NCBI GenBank assembly: GCA_947426945.1
Contig: CANEFX010000002.1
Coordinates: forward strand, 1-64,000
Length of the DNA: 64,000 bases
Origin: an uncultured Bacillota bacterium
GTDB taxonomy: Bacteria; Bacillota; Clostridia; Oscillospirales; Oscillospiraceae
Direction: 5' to 3'
Position numbers and translations under genes: made by a program
The notes under the pieces: generated by a model
Seen by the model: the letters and a program-made list of their open reading frames with translations, nothing else
Database searches by the model: none
Told to the model about the DNA's origin: nothing
Shown here: positions 58,189 through 64,000 of the stretch, piece by piece
Position numbering within the stretch: position 1 is the stretch's first letter
How the letters are laid out: each line of letters opens with the position of its first letter

Positions 58189-59921
58189 ATACTCCAGTCC
58201 TCCCCCAGTTCTGTTTTGTCATACGGGTGTTGCGCCTTGTAGATCAGCCACACCGCCACCGCAATCACCCAGGCCACGATGATGTCGATCCGGCCAATAC
58301 TCCGGTCCTTCATGGGCTTGATGTTCTCGTTGCCGTCCACGGCGCACCGCACGTTGCCGAAGCACCACCGGGCGCAGGTGTTGTGCACGTGGAGCATCTC
58401 CCGCTTGCGGATCATCCGCTCCAGCTCCTTCATGGCCGGGGACATACCCAGCATGGTCTGAGAGATGGCAATTACGGTAATTCCCTCATCCTGGAGCATG
58501 GGCGTCACCGTCTCGGTCAGGTGCTGGTCTACCCCCAGATACTGGAGCTTGTAGCACTCCTTTGCCTCCAAAACCGCATCAATGACGTCCCGGTAGTCCA
58601 CCATATCCCCTTTACACAGTTTCAGGAACCCGGCCCGCTCCCAGTCCCGATAGGGCTGTCCATCCCGCTTCTCCGCCTCCAGCACCCCCTCCAGAGGCCG
58701 CCAGGCGTAGAACAGGGCCACCGCCGTCTCCAGGCCGGGCTGCGGGGGAAACACCAGCACAAAGGCGGTTAAGTCGGTGGTCTTGGACATGTCCAGCCCG
58801 CCGAAGCACAGCTTTCCTCTCAGCAGCTCCAGCTGCTTCTCCCGCGCTTCCTTGGCGGAGGGGCCCCATTGGGTTTTGTCATAGAGGGTTACCGGCAGCC
58901 AGCCCACGTCTTTTACAGAGATCCACTGGTTAAGCCGCAGCCACCGGAAATTGCGTTCAGCTCGCTCACTCTGTTTGGCTGTCCGAGCCTCCGCCCGGAA
59001 CTTCCGGGCCCGCATGGTCACCCCATAGGAGGGGTTGCACCGCTTCCACAGCTCCTCGTCGTAGATATCCAGCTCGGCGATCTTGTCCGGATCGTCCTCA
59101 GTAAGGGTGGAGATGCCGTACATCACCGGCAGCCACTCGGTGTCGTCATTGTCTCCAGGGCGCTCCGGTTCTCCCCGGCGCCAGGCCAACAGCCGGCGGC
59201 ACTTCTCATGAATCTCCCAGCCGATGGAGGTCCGGTCCGGATCGTCCCCGGCGGTGGTGAGCACCAGCACCGTCTGTTGCCGGCGGGAGGCGTCGGAGCC
59301 GGCGGTCAGCACCTCCCACCGCTTCCTCCCCGCCCGGCCGCTCCAGGCGTGGAGCTCGTCGCACAGGATGGCGGAGAATGAGGGCCCATGCTTGTTTTCC
59401 ACGTCTCCGGAGTAGACCTTCATCACGCCGCCAAACCTGGTGCGGATCTCCCGCACGCTGTCCCTGCACCAGGCCAGGGGCCGGTGGGCTGGCTCACTGA
59501 GGGCGGTGTGCTCCACCATGTACTTGGCGCACTGGTAGATGATGTCCGCCTGCTGCTTGTCCACGGCGAAGACGCCCACATTGGGCAGGGGCTCCCCATC
59601 GGCCAGCAGGTGGTACAGGCCCAGCCCGGCGGCCAGCTCGCTCTTGCCGTTCTTCTTGGGGATCTCGTTATAGAGAAAGCGCCGGTATCGCACCCAGGTC
59701 CCGTCGTCGTCCTTCACCTGGACCCCGTAGAACTCCCGGATCAGCTGCTTCTGCCAGGGCAGCAGCTCAAATGGCTTGCCCGCCCACTCGTTCTGGCCAA
59801 ACACCAGCAGACCGAAGAAGCGCAGCACCCGGTCCACGGCCTCCTGGCTGTACCGCAGCTCCGCCCCGTCCTCCGGGACGGGTACCCGGATGAAAGGAGT
59901 CAGCCAGATCATTTCGGGCAT
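58185..59921 (-). CDS. Terminase large subunit
   Basis: A 578-residue packaging motor; the ATG at 59921 has GGAGG 8 bp upstream. The ATPase part has FELLPWQKQLIREFYGVQVK, the motif YNEIPKKNGKSELAAGLGLY (P-loop) and FSAILCDELHAWSGRAGRKR (Walker B). The nuclease part has LCFGGLDMSKTTDLTAFVLV and later acidic residues (YLGVDQHLTE). It translocates and cuts concatemeric DNA. It pairs with the P27-type small subunit upstream. Confidence 0.95.
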   Translation of the reverse strand: MPEMIWLTPFIRVPVPEDGAELRYSQEAVDRVLRFFGLLVFGQNEWAGKPFELLPWQKQLIREFYGVQVKDDDGTWVRYRRFLYNEIPKKNGKSELAAGLGLYHLLADGEPLPNVGVFAVDKQQADIIYQCAKYMVEHTALSEPAHRPLAWCRDSVREIRTRFGGVMKVYSGDVENKHGPSFSAILCDELHAWSGRAGRKRWEVLTAGSDASRRQQTVLVLTTAGDDPDRTSIGWEIHEKCRRLLAWRRGEPERPGDNDDTEWLPVMYGISTLTEDDPDKIAELDIYDEELWKRCNPSYGVTMRARKFRAEARTAKQSERAERNFRWLRLNQWISVKDVGWLPVTLYDKTQWGPSAKEAREKQLELLRGKLCFGGLDMSKTTDLTAFVLVFPPQPGLETAVALFYAWRPLEGVLEAEKRDGQPYRDWERAGFLKLCKGDMVDYRDVIDAVLEAKECYKLQYLGVDQHLTETVTPMLQDEGITVIAISQTMLGMSPAMKELERMIRKREMLHVHNTCARWCFGNVRCAVDGNENIKPMKDRSIGRIDIIVAWVIAVAVWLIYKAQHPYDKTELGEDWSI

Positions 59922-59940
59922 TGCGCCCACCTCCGGCGCG

Positions 59941-60432
59941 TCAGGCCTCACGGGCCAGCCCTCCTTGAATCAGCTGGAGAAAAGGATTCTGCTCCTCCGT
60001 TTCCTGCTTGGTGCTCTCCGGCACCACCAGCCGGCACCGGCTGGTCACGGTGAGCCCCATGTCGTTGGCACAGTTCCGGGCCTGCTTGAAATACCGCTCC
60101 TGCACCCGGCCCCAGGCGTCCGCCCGCTCCTGGTCCCGCTTGGCCAGGGCTTTCTCCGCCTCATCCGTGGCGATAACCCACTGATGCTGGGCTACCAGGT
60201 AGCGGCCCAGGGTGTCAGCATCCAGGTCGGTGTAGATACCAGCGGAGATCAGCTTCTTGCCCAGGGCACGAAAGTCCTTCTTCAGCTGTTCCGGCAGCCA
60301 CTTGGGCGGCTTGGCAGTTTTGGCTTTTTGGACTTTCACCTCCCCGGCCCGCCGCTGGGCCTCCTCCGCCTTAGACAGGTGCTTGCGCCCATTGGCTTTT
60401 ATCACATCCGTCGGCTGTCTCGGCCCCGGCAT
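59941..60432 (-). CDS. Terminase small subunit, P27 family
   Basis: A 163-residue protein: PGPRQPTDVIKANGRKHLSK, PKWLPEQLKKDFRALGKKLI, ADTLGRYLVAQHQWVIATDE. This is the P27 pattern, common with HNH-type cos phages. It binds the packaging start site. The HNH gene lies 470 bp upstream. Confidence 0.92.
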   Translation of the reverse strand: MPGPRQPTDVIKANGRKHLSKAEEAQRRAGEVKVQKAKTAKPPKWLPEQLKKDFRALGKKLISAGIYTDLDADTLGRYLVAQHQWVIATDEAEKALAKRDQERADAWGRVQERYFKQARNCANDMGLTVTSRCRLVVPESTKQETEEQNPFLQLIQGGLAREA

Positions 60433-60444
60433 CTCAATTCCCCC

Positions 60445-60597
60445 TTATGCCTCGAACACATGCCCGCAGTGCGGACAGCGTATGGTCGTCTTACCCGGTT
60501 CTTCCGTCTGGCCCGGCGCGGCCCTGGTGTACTCTCCAACCTCCACCGTTTTCTCCGGTTTCTCCGGAGCAAGCGTTCCGATCTGGAGGGCGCTCAT
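60445..60597 (-). CDS. 50-residue phage protein with CxxC motif
   Basis: A short gene from the ATG at 60597 to 60445, 12 bp before the small terminase start. It reads SALQIGTLAPEKPEKTVEVG and ends TTIRCPHCGHVFEA, a half zinc ribbon that may pair in a dimer. Coding is supported by its fit between neighbours; function unknown. Confidence 0.6.
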   Translation of the reverse strand: MSALQIGTLAPEKPEKTVEVGEYTRAAPGQTEEPGKTTIRCPHCGHVFEA

Positions 60598-60607
60598 TGC
60601 CGCAGCG

Positions 60608-60715
60608 TCAAACCCGCTGCTCCGCCGCCACCCGCACCGTCATGTCCTGGTCTCTGGGTGCCGGGTCGACGCCGCCTTTCCCAACGGCCCCGTCGGGCCC
60701 TTTTCGTCTGGCCAT
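60608..60715 (-). CDS. 35-residue phage protein, uncertain
   Basis: AAAGGAG lies 6 bp before the ATG at 60715; the frame reads ARRKGPDGAVGKGGVDPAPR and then DQDMTVRVAAEQRV. It ends 10 bp before the next small ORF. It could be a separate tiny gene or the first half of one gene broken by a frameshift with the CxxC ORF. Confidence 0.45.
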   Translation of the reverse strand: MARRKGPDGAVGKGGVDPAPRDQDMTVRVAAEQRV

Positions 60716-60903
60716 ACTGTCTCCTTTCCGCCTCAACCGCCCATGGGGAAAGAACCTTCCACGGAGGAGGTCATGCGGTCTTCACAGGCCGCCCAAAAAC
60801 TTTTTTGCCGGGGGGAGGGGTGCGCAAGGCATAGCCTTGCCCTGCGCACGCGCCCGGATCTAACCGCGCGCCGGCGCGCCCAAAACTCCCCGGGAACTGC
60901 CAT
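60716..60903. other. Noncoding stretch with palindromes, candidate cos region
   Basis: No convincing gene is present. GTGCGC-AAGGC at 60820-60830 pairs with GCCTT...GCGCAC ending at 60849, and GCGCGCCGGCGCGC at 60866-60879 is a perfect 14-bp palindrome. The place between HNH nuclease and terminase genes is where cohesive-end phages keep cos. Inferred, not proven. Confidence 0.45.
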
Positions 60904-61275
60904 TCACCTGTGCGTTTTTTTTCGCCGGTTTTTCCACTGTTCCCGCATGGTTTTTCGGCTGTGGCAGGAGTGGCACAAGCTCTCCAGGTTAGTCTCGTCG
61001 ATGAACAGTGCCCAGTTGCCCTTGTGGTCCTGGACATGGTCTACGTCGGTGGCTCTGACCCGCAGGCCACGCTGGGCGCACTTCCGACAGAAAGGCTCCC
61101 GCAGGAGTTGGGCCGGCCGAAGCTGGTCCGTCCAGATCGGCAGGCTGTACCAGCTGTGCCAGGCCGCGCTCTCCCGGCGGGCCGCTGGCTTGGGCTTGTG
61201 GGCAGGACACCAGCCGTCCCGGGTCAGCGCCGCGCAGCCTGGGTGCTGGCAAGGCCTCAGTGGTTTGCTTGCCAT
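60904..61275 (-). CDS. Phage HNH endonuclease
   Basis: A 123-residue nuclease: two zinc-binding pairs (CQHPGC with CPAHK at the start, CRKCAQRG later), then DVDHVQDHKGNWALF with the first catalytic His and NLESLCHSCHSRKT with the last. HNH proteins next to terminase genes assist specific DNA cutting in cos phages. GGAGG precedes the ATG. Confidence 0.92.
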   Translation of the reverse strand: MASKPLRPCQHPGCAALTRDGWCPAHKPKPAARRESAAWHSWYSLPIWTDQLRPAQLLREPFCRKCAQRGLRVRATDVDHVQDHKGNWALFIDETNLESLCHSCHSRKTMREQWKNRRKKTHR

Positions 61276-61346
61276 GGGCTGTCACCTCCACGGTCTTCGG
61301 GCAAAACAAAAAAGCCACGGCCAACAACCGCGCGTCTCAGCGCCAG

Positions 61347-61550
61347 TCATTGGCCGTAGCTCTCAAAGCATTCGCCCTTCACGATATCCACGATGTTCTC
61401 AGCTTTGCATATCCGGCAATACGCCACAATATTGCGCCCCTCGGTGTCCGGGCGTATCTGCATCAGCTGACGATTGCGGCGGCAGTTGGGACATTCGACC
61501 CACTTGCCTCTCATTATTAACAGTTTACCACGTTTTGGCTCACCTTGCAA
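61347..61550 (-). CDS. Small zinc-ribbon protein, Cys-rich KTR-like
   Basis: A 67-residue protein from TTG 61550, with AAAAGGAG 9 bp upstream; an ATG at 61514 without a site is the alternative (55 residues). Cysteine pairs WVECPNCRRN and VAYCRICKAEN make a zinc ribbon like the cysteine-rich KTR family. It ends VDIVKGECFESYGQ. It is probably nucleic-acid binding; function unknown. Confidence 0.7.
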   Translation of the reverse strand: MQGEPKRGKLLIMRGKWVECPNCRRNRQLMQIRPDTEGRNIVAYCRICKAENIVDIVKGECFESYGQ

Positions 61551-61614
61551 GGCTTTCCACTCCTTTTCCCATAAGTTAATATAATCCTCAAGTCTGAAAA
61601 AATATTAAAAAAGG

Positions 61615-62373
61615 TTACGACCGCTTCCGCCGGCGCTTGGCCTTTGGCCTGGGCCCGATGGTGGTCTCCCACCCGGCAGCCAGATACTTGATATATCGGT
61701 AATGGCCGTAGGCGGTGGAGACGTCCCCGGTGTCCTCGAAGGTCAGCGGCGCACTCTCTGGTACAGACAACGGTGTATCGTTGGGCACCCGGAAGCACTC
61801 GCGCTCCGGCTTGCGCAGATTCCGGGAGCCGGACCACAGCCGCAGCCCCACCTTATCCCGCTCCTCTTTGCACAGATACCGGGCCAGGGTCTCAAAATTC
61901 TTATCCCGGTCAATGCGCAGCTGCTTGAACTCCACGCCGCCCTGGCCCCACAGCCGGCGGATCAGGTCATAGTCCTCGCCAGTGGCGTTGATTAGTGCGT
62001 GATGGTGCCAGCGGCCCTCCCCATGCTTGTGTTCAGTGACGTAGAGGTAGCGCAGCTCCTGACCCTTTTCTTTTCGGGCTTTTCGCAGCCGCTTCCAAAA
62101 AGCCCGCATGACCGCCCGGGCCTCAGCCCGGTTTCGGGGTAAGTGGGCATCATCATAGGTGAGGGTCACATACAGATCCCGGACGCCGAAGTTGGCGGCA
62201 ATTTCCAGCTCTAGCTTCTGATAGGCGTATTTCAGATTCATCCGCCGCTGGGCCTCTGAGGACATCTCTTTTTTGCCGGCCCGGACACCGGCGCTGTCTC
62301 TGGGGTTGGGCGCGGGGTAGACACATTCTACCACCAGCGGTCCGGCAACAATGATCTTTTTGAATTTTGCCAT
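61615..62373 (-). CDS. HUH-type rolling-circle replication initiator-like protein
   Basis: A 252-residue protein with the three Rep motifs: YVTLTY (residues 68-73), the metal site H123-H-H125 in RWHHHALINA, and Y166 in ETLARYLCKEE with Lys169. The C-terminus is very basic (PRPKAKRRRKRS). Such single-tyrosine HUH proteins nick an origin and start rolling-circle replication in plasmids, ssDNA phages and some tailed phages. It lies in the early gene block. An origin was not found. Confidence 0.87.
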   Translation of the reverse strand: MAKFKKIIVAGPLVVECVYPAPNPRDSAGVRAGKKEMSSEAQRRMNLKYAYQKLELEIAANFGVRDLYVTLTYDDAHLPRNRAEARAVMRAFWKRLRKARKEKGQELRYLYVTEHKHGEGRWHHHALINATGEDYDLIRRLWGQGGVEFKQLRIDRDKNFETLARYLCKEERDKVGLRLWSGSRNLRKPERECFRVPNDTPLSVPESAPLTFEDTGDVSTAYGHYRYIKYLAAGWETTIGPRPKAKRRRKRS

Positions 62374-62425
62374 GAGGTCTGCCTCCTGTTATCCAACAGA
62401 CCGTAGCCCTCATGGCCTTCGTCTT

Positions 62426-62575
62426 TTAACCTTGTATTTTCATCTGCTCCGGCAGCACTTCCACCACGGAGATCACCCGGGTGTCGCCGTATCGCTCCGC
62501 CTCCATAGCCAGAACTTCCTTGACGCCGATGGCCTGCCCGGGCGGGGCATCCACTTCTGTGATGATCCTCAGCAT
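62426..62575 (-). CDS. 49-residue phage protein, unknown
   Basis: The ATG at 62575 overlaps the upstream stop by 7 bp. It reads LRIITEVDAPPGQAIGVKEV and LAMEAERYGDTRVISVVEVL, a compact alpha/beta pattern. It ends 52 bp before the Rep start. No family recognised; coding is supported by overlap and composition. Confidence 0.68.
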   Translation of the reverse strand: MLRIITEVDAPPGQAIGVKEVLAMEAERYGDTRVISVVEVLPEQMKIQG

Positions 62576-63051
62576 GGGTCCGATGCCTCCAGTGCGTCAA
62601 GTGCCCGGGTAATCTTTCGCCATTCCTTCATGGGCATCCTAGGTGCTCTGTCTATGCAAATATCTCTCAACTCGTCGGCCGAGATCCGTTGCTCCCTGAA
62701 ATGCGCCGTTTTCACGGAGACGGCGTTCAGCGAACCCAGCCCGCTGGCGGCACGATAGTCTTTTAAGCGCTGGACGATTGCCCGCTTCTCCGCACCTTCC
62801 GCTGCGGCGGCAGACTCCAGCTTTGCCGCCGCAGCCGGGGAAACTTTCTCCACAGCGGGCGCTTCTTCCATTTTTACCTCCATCTCGACCAGTGTGGGCA
62901 GCTCCAGCACCTCAGCAACGGTCTTGATTACATCCATCAGCGACATGCCCTCGGCTATGTAGCTGAGCAACAGTATTTTTGCTCTGGGCGTGCTGTCCGG
63001 AATGGACTGCCCACAGCAGGGGCAGGGCTCGCCGGGTTTCAGTATCCGCAT
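62569..63051 (-). CDS. Phage early protein with N-terminal CxxC and helical C-terminus
   Basis: A 160-residue protein. The N-terminus has GEPCPCCGQSIPD, possibly zinc-binding, followed by helices (LLLSYIAEGMSLMDVIKTVA) and an Ala/Glu-rich stretch; the C-terminal 70 residues are helical (RISADELRDICIDRAP). Unknown function; the location suggests a DNA-metabolism or regulatory role. Confidence 0.68.
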   Translation of the reverse strand: MRILKPGEPCPCCGQSIPDSTPRAKILLLSYIAEGMSLMDVIKTVAEVLELPTLVEMEVKMEEAPAVEKVSPAAAAKLESAAAAEGAEKRAIVQRLKDYRAASGLGSLNAVSVKTAHFREQRISADELRDICIDRAPRMPMKEWRKITRALDALEASDPC

Positions 63052-63053
63052 TG

Positions 63054-64000
63054 TCAGTCCTCCTCGGTGTCCAAGTTGGACACATTTTCCTCCACTGCTG
63101 GTAGTAACATCCAGCGGACCGCCTGTGCATCTATTCTCGCTCCAATGTCTGTCGGGCCAGAGCCTGTCCGGAAATTAAAGTGTCCATCAAAATAGCAGCA
63201 AATCTGACGAATGATTGTGCCGTTTCCAACATCAAAGTCCGCCACCACCTCACAGGGCTCCGCAGGGAAAGTGCCGCCGGGCATCCATCCGCAGATCACC
63301 AGCTGGCCCTCTGCCAGCTCCGGCGGGTCCATCTGGCAGGTCTCGCCGCTGCCGGGGACCGGGACCTCCAGCCAGTGGGTATATTGCAGGCCGGCCAGCT
63401 CTTTCTTACCGTTGGGCGACCGGAATTTGCTCCCGTCCCACAGGGCTGGCCGATATGTCGGGCCGTCATTGGTCAGCTGGTAGGTAAGGATTAGCTTGTC
63501 CACGGGCGGGGTCAGGCCCCGAGCCTCCCAGCGGATACGACGGGCGGGCTTCTCTGGTATAGCCGCCTGGTCCAGGATCTCTGAAATATCATCCCAGGAA
63601 TCTGCCGAAACAGTCTGTTCCTCCAGAGTTTCCATGGAATCCTCCCGCTCCTCCTGGAGTAGCCCTGGACGGATGTCCTCTGTCAGACCAATCAAAAAGT
63701 CAGTGGAGCAGTGCAGAAGCTTGGAAAGTTCGATCATACGGTCTCCACCGCACTTGCTCGGCTGAAGCCGGGCGCCAAGCCAGTTGGCCGGGTCATCAAA
63801 CTCGCCGGCGGCCCACTGGCGGATAGTTGAAACAGGGATGCCGCCATAGTAATCAAAGTCGATTCTGGTATCCTCCGGCACCCCGGCAGCCTCAATGGCC
63901 CGCAGGAGCCGTTTGGCATAGCCCTGGGTCTCCTTCTGGTACTTCCGGCCATGCTTCTGCTTGCGCTTGTGCTCCTCCTCTTTTGCCTGGTCGCTGGCCT
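63054..64000 (-). CDS. Phage regulator with HTH, N-terminus beyond the window
   Basis: The frame ending at 63054 stays open to the right edge (first full codon at 63998), so the GTG at 63881 is not the real start. Visible are KRKQKHGRKYQKETQGYAKR, then IPVSTIRQWAAGEFDDPANW and MIELSKLLHCSTDFLIGLTED, an XRE-like helix-turn-helix with the typical STDFLIGLT end. The C-terminal 190 residues are beta-rich with several cysteines and aromatic residues. Its last codons contain the TGTCCAAGTTGGACA palindrome. Role in early gene control is inferred. Confidence 0.72.
   Translation of the reverse strand, partial: ASDQAKEEEHKRKQKHGRKYQKETQGYAKRLLRAIEAAGVPEDTRIDFDYYGGIPVSTIRQWAAGEFDDPANWLGARLQPSKCGGDRMIELSKLLHCSTDFLIGLTEDIRPGLLQEEREDSMETLEEQTVSADSWDDISEILDQAAIPEKPARRIRWEARGLTPPVDKLILTYQLTNDGPTYRPALWDGSKFRSPNGKKELAGLQYTHWLEVPVPGSGETCQMDPPELAEGQLVICGWMPGGTFPAEPCEVVADFDVGNGTIIRQICCYFDGHFNFRTGSGPTDIGARIDAQAVRWMLLPAVEENVSNLDTEED
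63067..63083. repeat. 17-bp palindrome at the end of the regulator gene
   Basis: GTGTCCAA-G-TTGGACAC, a perfect palindrome around one base, same core as at 54340-54362. It is translated as NVSNLDT just before the stop codon. Confidence 0.9.

Larger units (their letters stand above)
36285..64000 (-). mobile_element. Prophage, siphovirus type, incomplete at the right edge
   Basis: About 27.7 kb of almost continuous minus-strand genes in the order early genes, HNH, terminase, portal, protease, capsid, connectors, tail, fibres, holin, endolysin. Head and tail modules look intact except for one small tail gene split by an IS. No integrase or repressor is seen, so the early and lysogeny regions lie to the right of 64000. 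Confidence 0.93.

Noticed and set aside
60771-61037. 88-codon minus-strand frame across the HNH gene start
   Set aside because: It overlaps the HNH gene in another frame and the palindrome region; no family-like sequence and no ribosome site.
62328-62600. 90-codon minus-strand frame over the Rep start
   Set aside because: It is a shifted reading of the 49-residue gene and Rep; the composition (His/Arg/Gly-rich) is typical of a shadow frame.
63054-63881. GTG at 63881 as start of the regulator gene
   Set aside because: The frame stays open with protein-like, lysine-rich sequence to the window edge; the gene is partial.
1-64000. CRISPR array
   Set aside because: No regularly spaced direct repeats were found; the dispersed hairpins are single copies far apart.

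Overview
The window looks like a chromosome segment of a GC-rich, spore-forming anaerobic member of the Clostridia, most like the Oscillospiraceae (Flavonifractor/Lawsonibacter/Intestinimonas type). I infer this from gene content and not from a database search: spoVT and a spoVAC-like gene, a 3-hydroxybutyryl-CoA dehydrogenase, a 2-hydroxyacyl-CoA dehydratase activase system, a flavin reductase-rubredoxin, and a gut-Firmicutes style tailed prophage.

Host part (1-36284). An ECF sigma/regulator pair and a flavin reductase-rubredoxin (169-2194) are followed by a BlaI/M56 regulatory pair (2442-5917) and a two-gene acyl-CoA dehydratase activase cluster (6166-10438). Next come a Mn2+ riboswitch with mntP, a dicarboxylate-type symporter, a bactofilin, a lone spoVAC, a membrane protein, a phosphopantetheinyl transferase, a MerR regulator, a coupled degV-MATE pair, and a soluble chemotaxis receptor next to a FIST sensor. 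hbd, a surface-polysaccharide group (21863-28376), spoVT, a MarR-controlled heterodimeric ABC exporter, a LytTR-DUF3021 pair and tRNA-Arg(CCU) complete it. Promoters and operators are readable ahead of several of these genes.

Prophage part (about 36285 to beyond 64000). Nearly all genes are on the minus strand in the order expected for a siphovirus read right to left: regulator fragment, small early genes, HUH replication protein, HNH nuclease, terminases, portal, ClpP-like protease, HK97-type capsid, connectors, major tail protein, frameshifted tail chaperone, tape measure, tail tip and fibres, holins and endolysin. No integrase is inside the window. The left end of the prophage falls inside the 5' part of a cysteine-rich host gene, which has lost its start codon. 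This suggests a site-specific insertion that excision could repair.

Mobile and unusual DNA. An IS200/IS605 element (tnpA+tnpB) splits a small phage tail gene. A plus-strand cassette of four small genes sits between the tail chaperone and the tape measure. An 88-bp hairpin MITE occurs three times, one copy with a 10-bp target duplication. A different MITE of about 160 bp with TTAA duplication lies just upstream of the sigma gene. A long palindrome of TGTCCAA-TTGGACA type lies near the 3' ends of two phage genes. Seven phage genes of 34-52 codons and one 47-codon host gene were recovered by reading the sequence directly.
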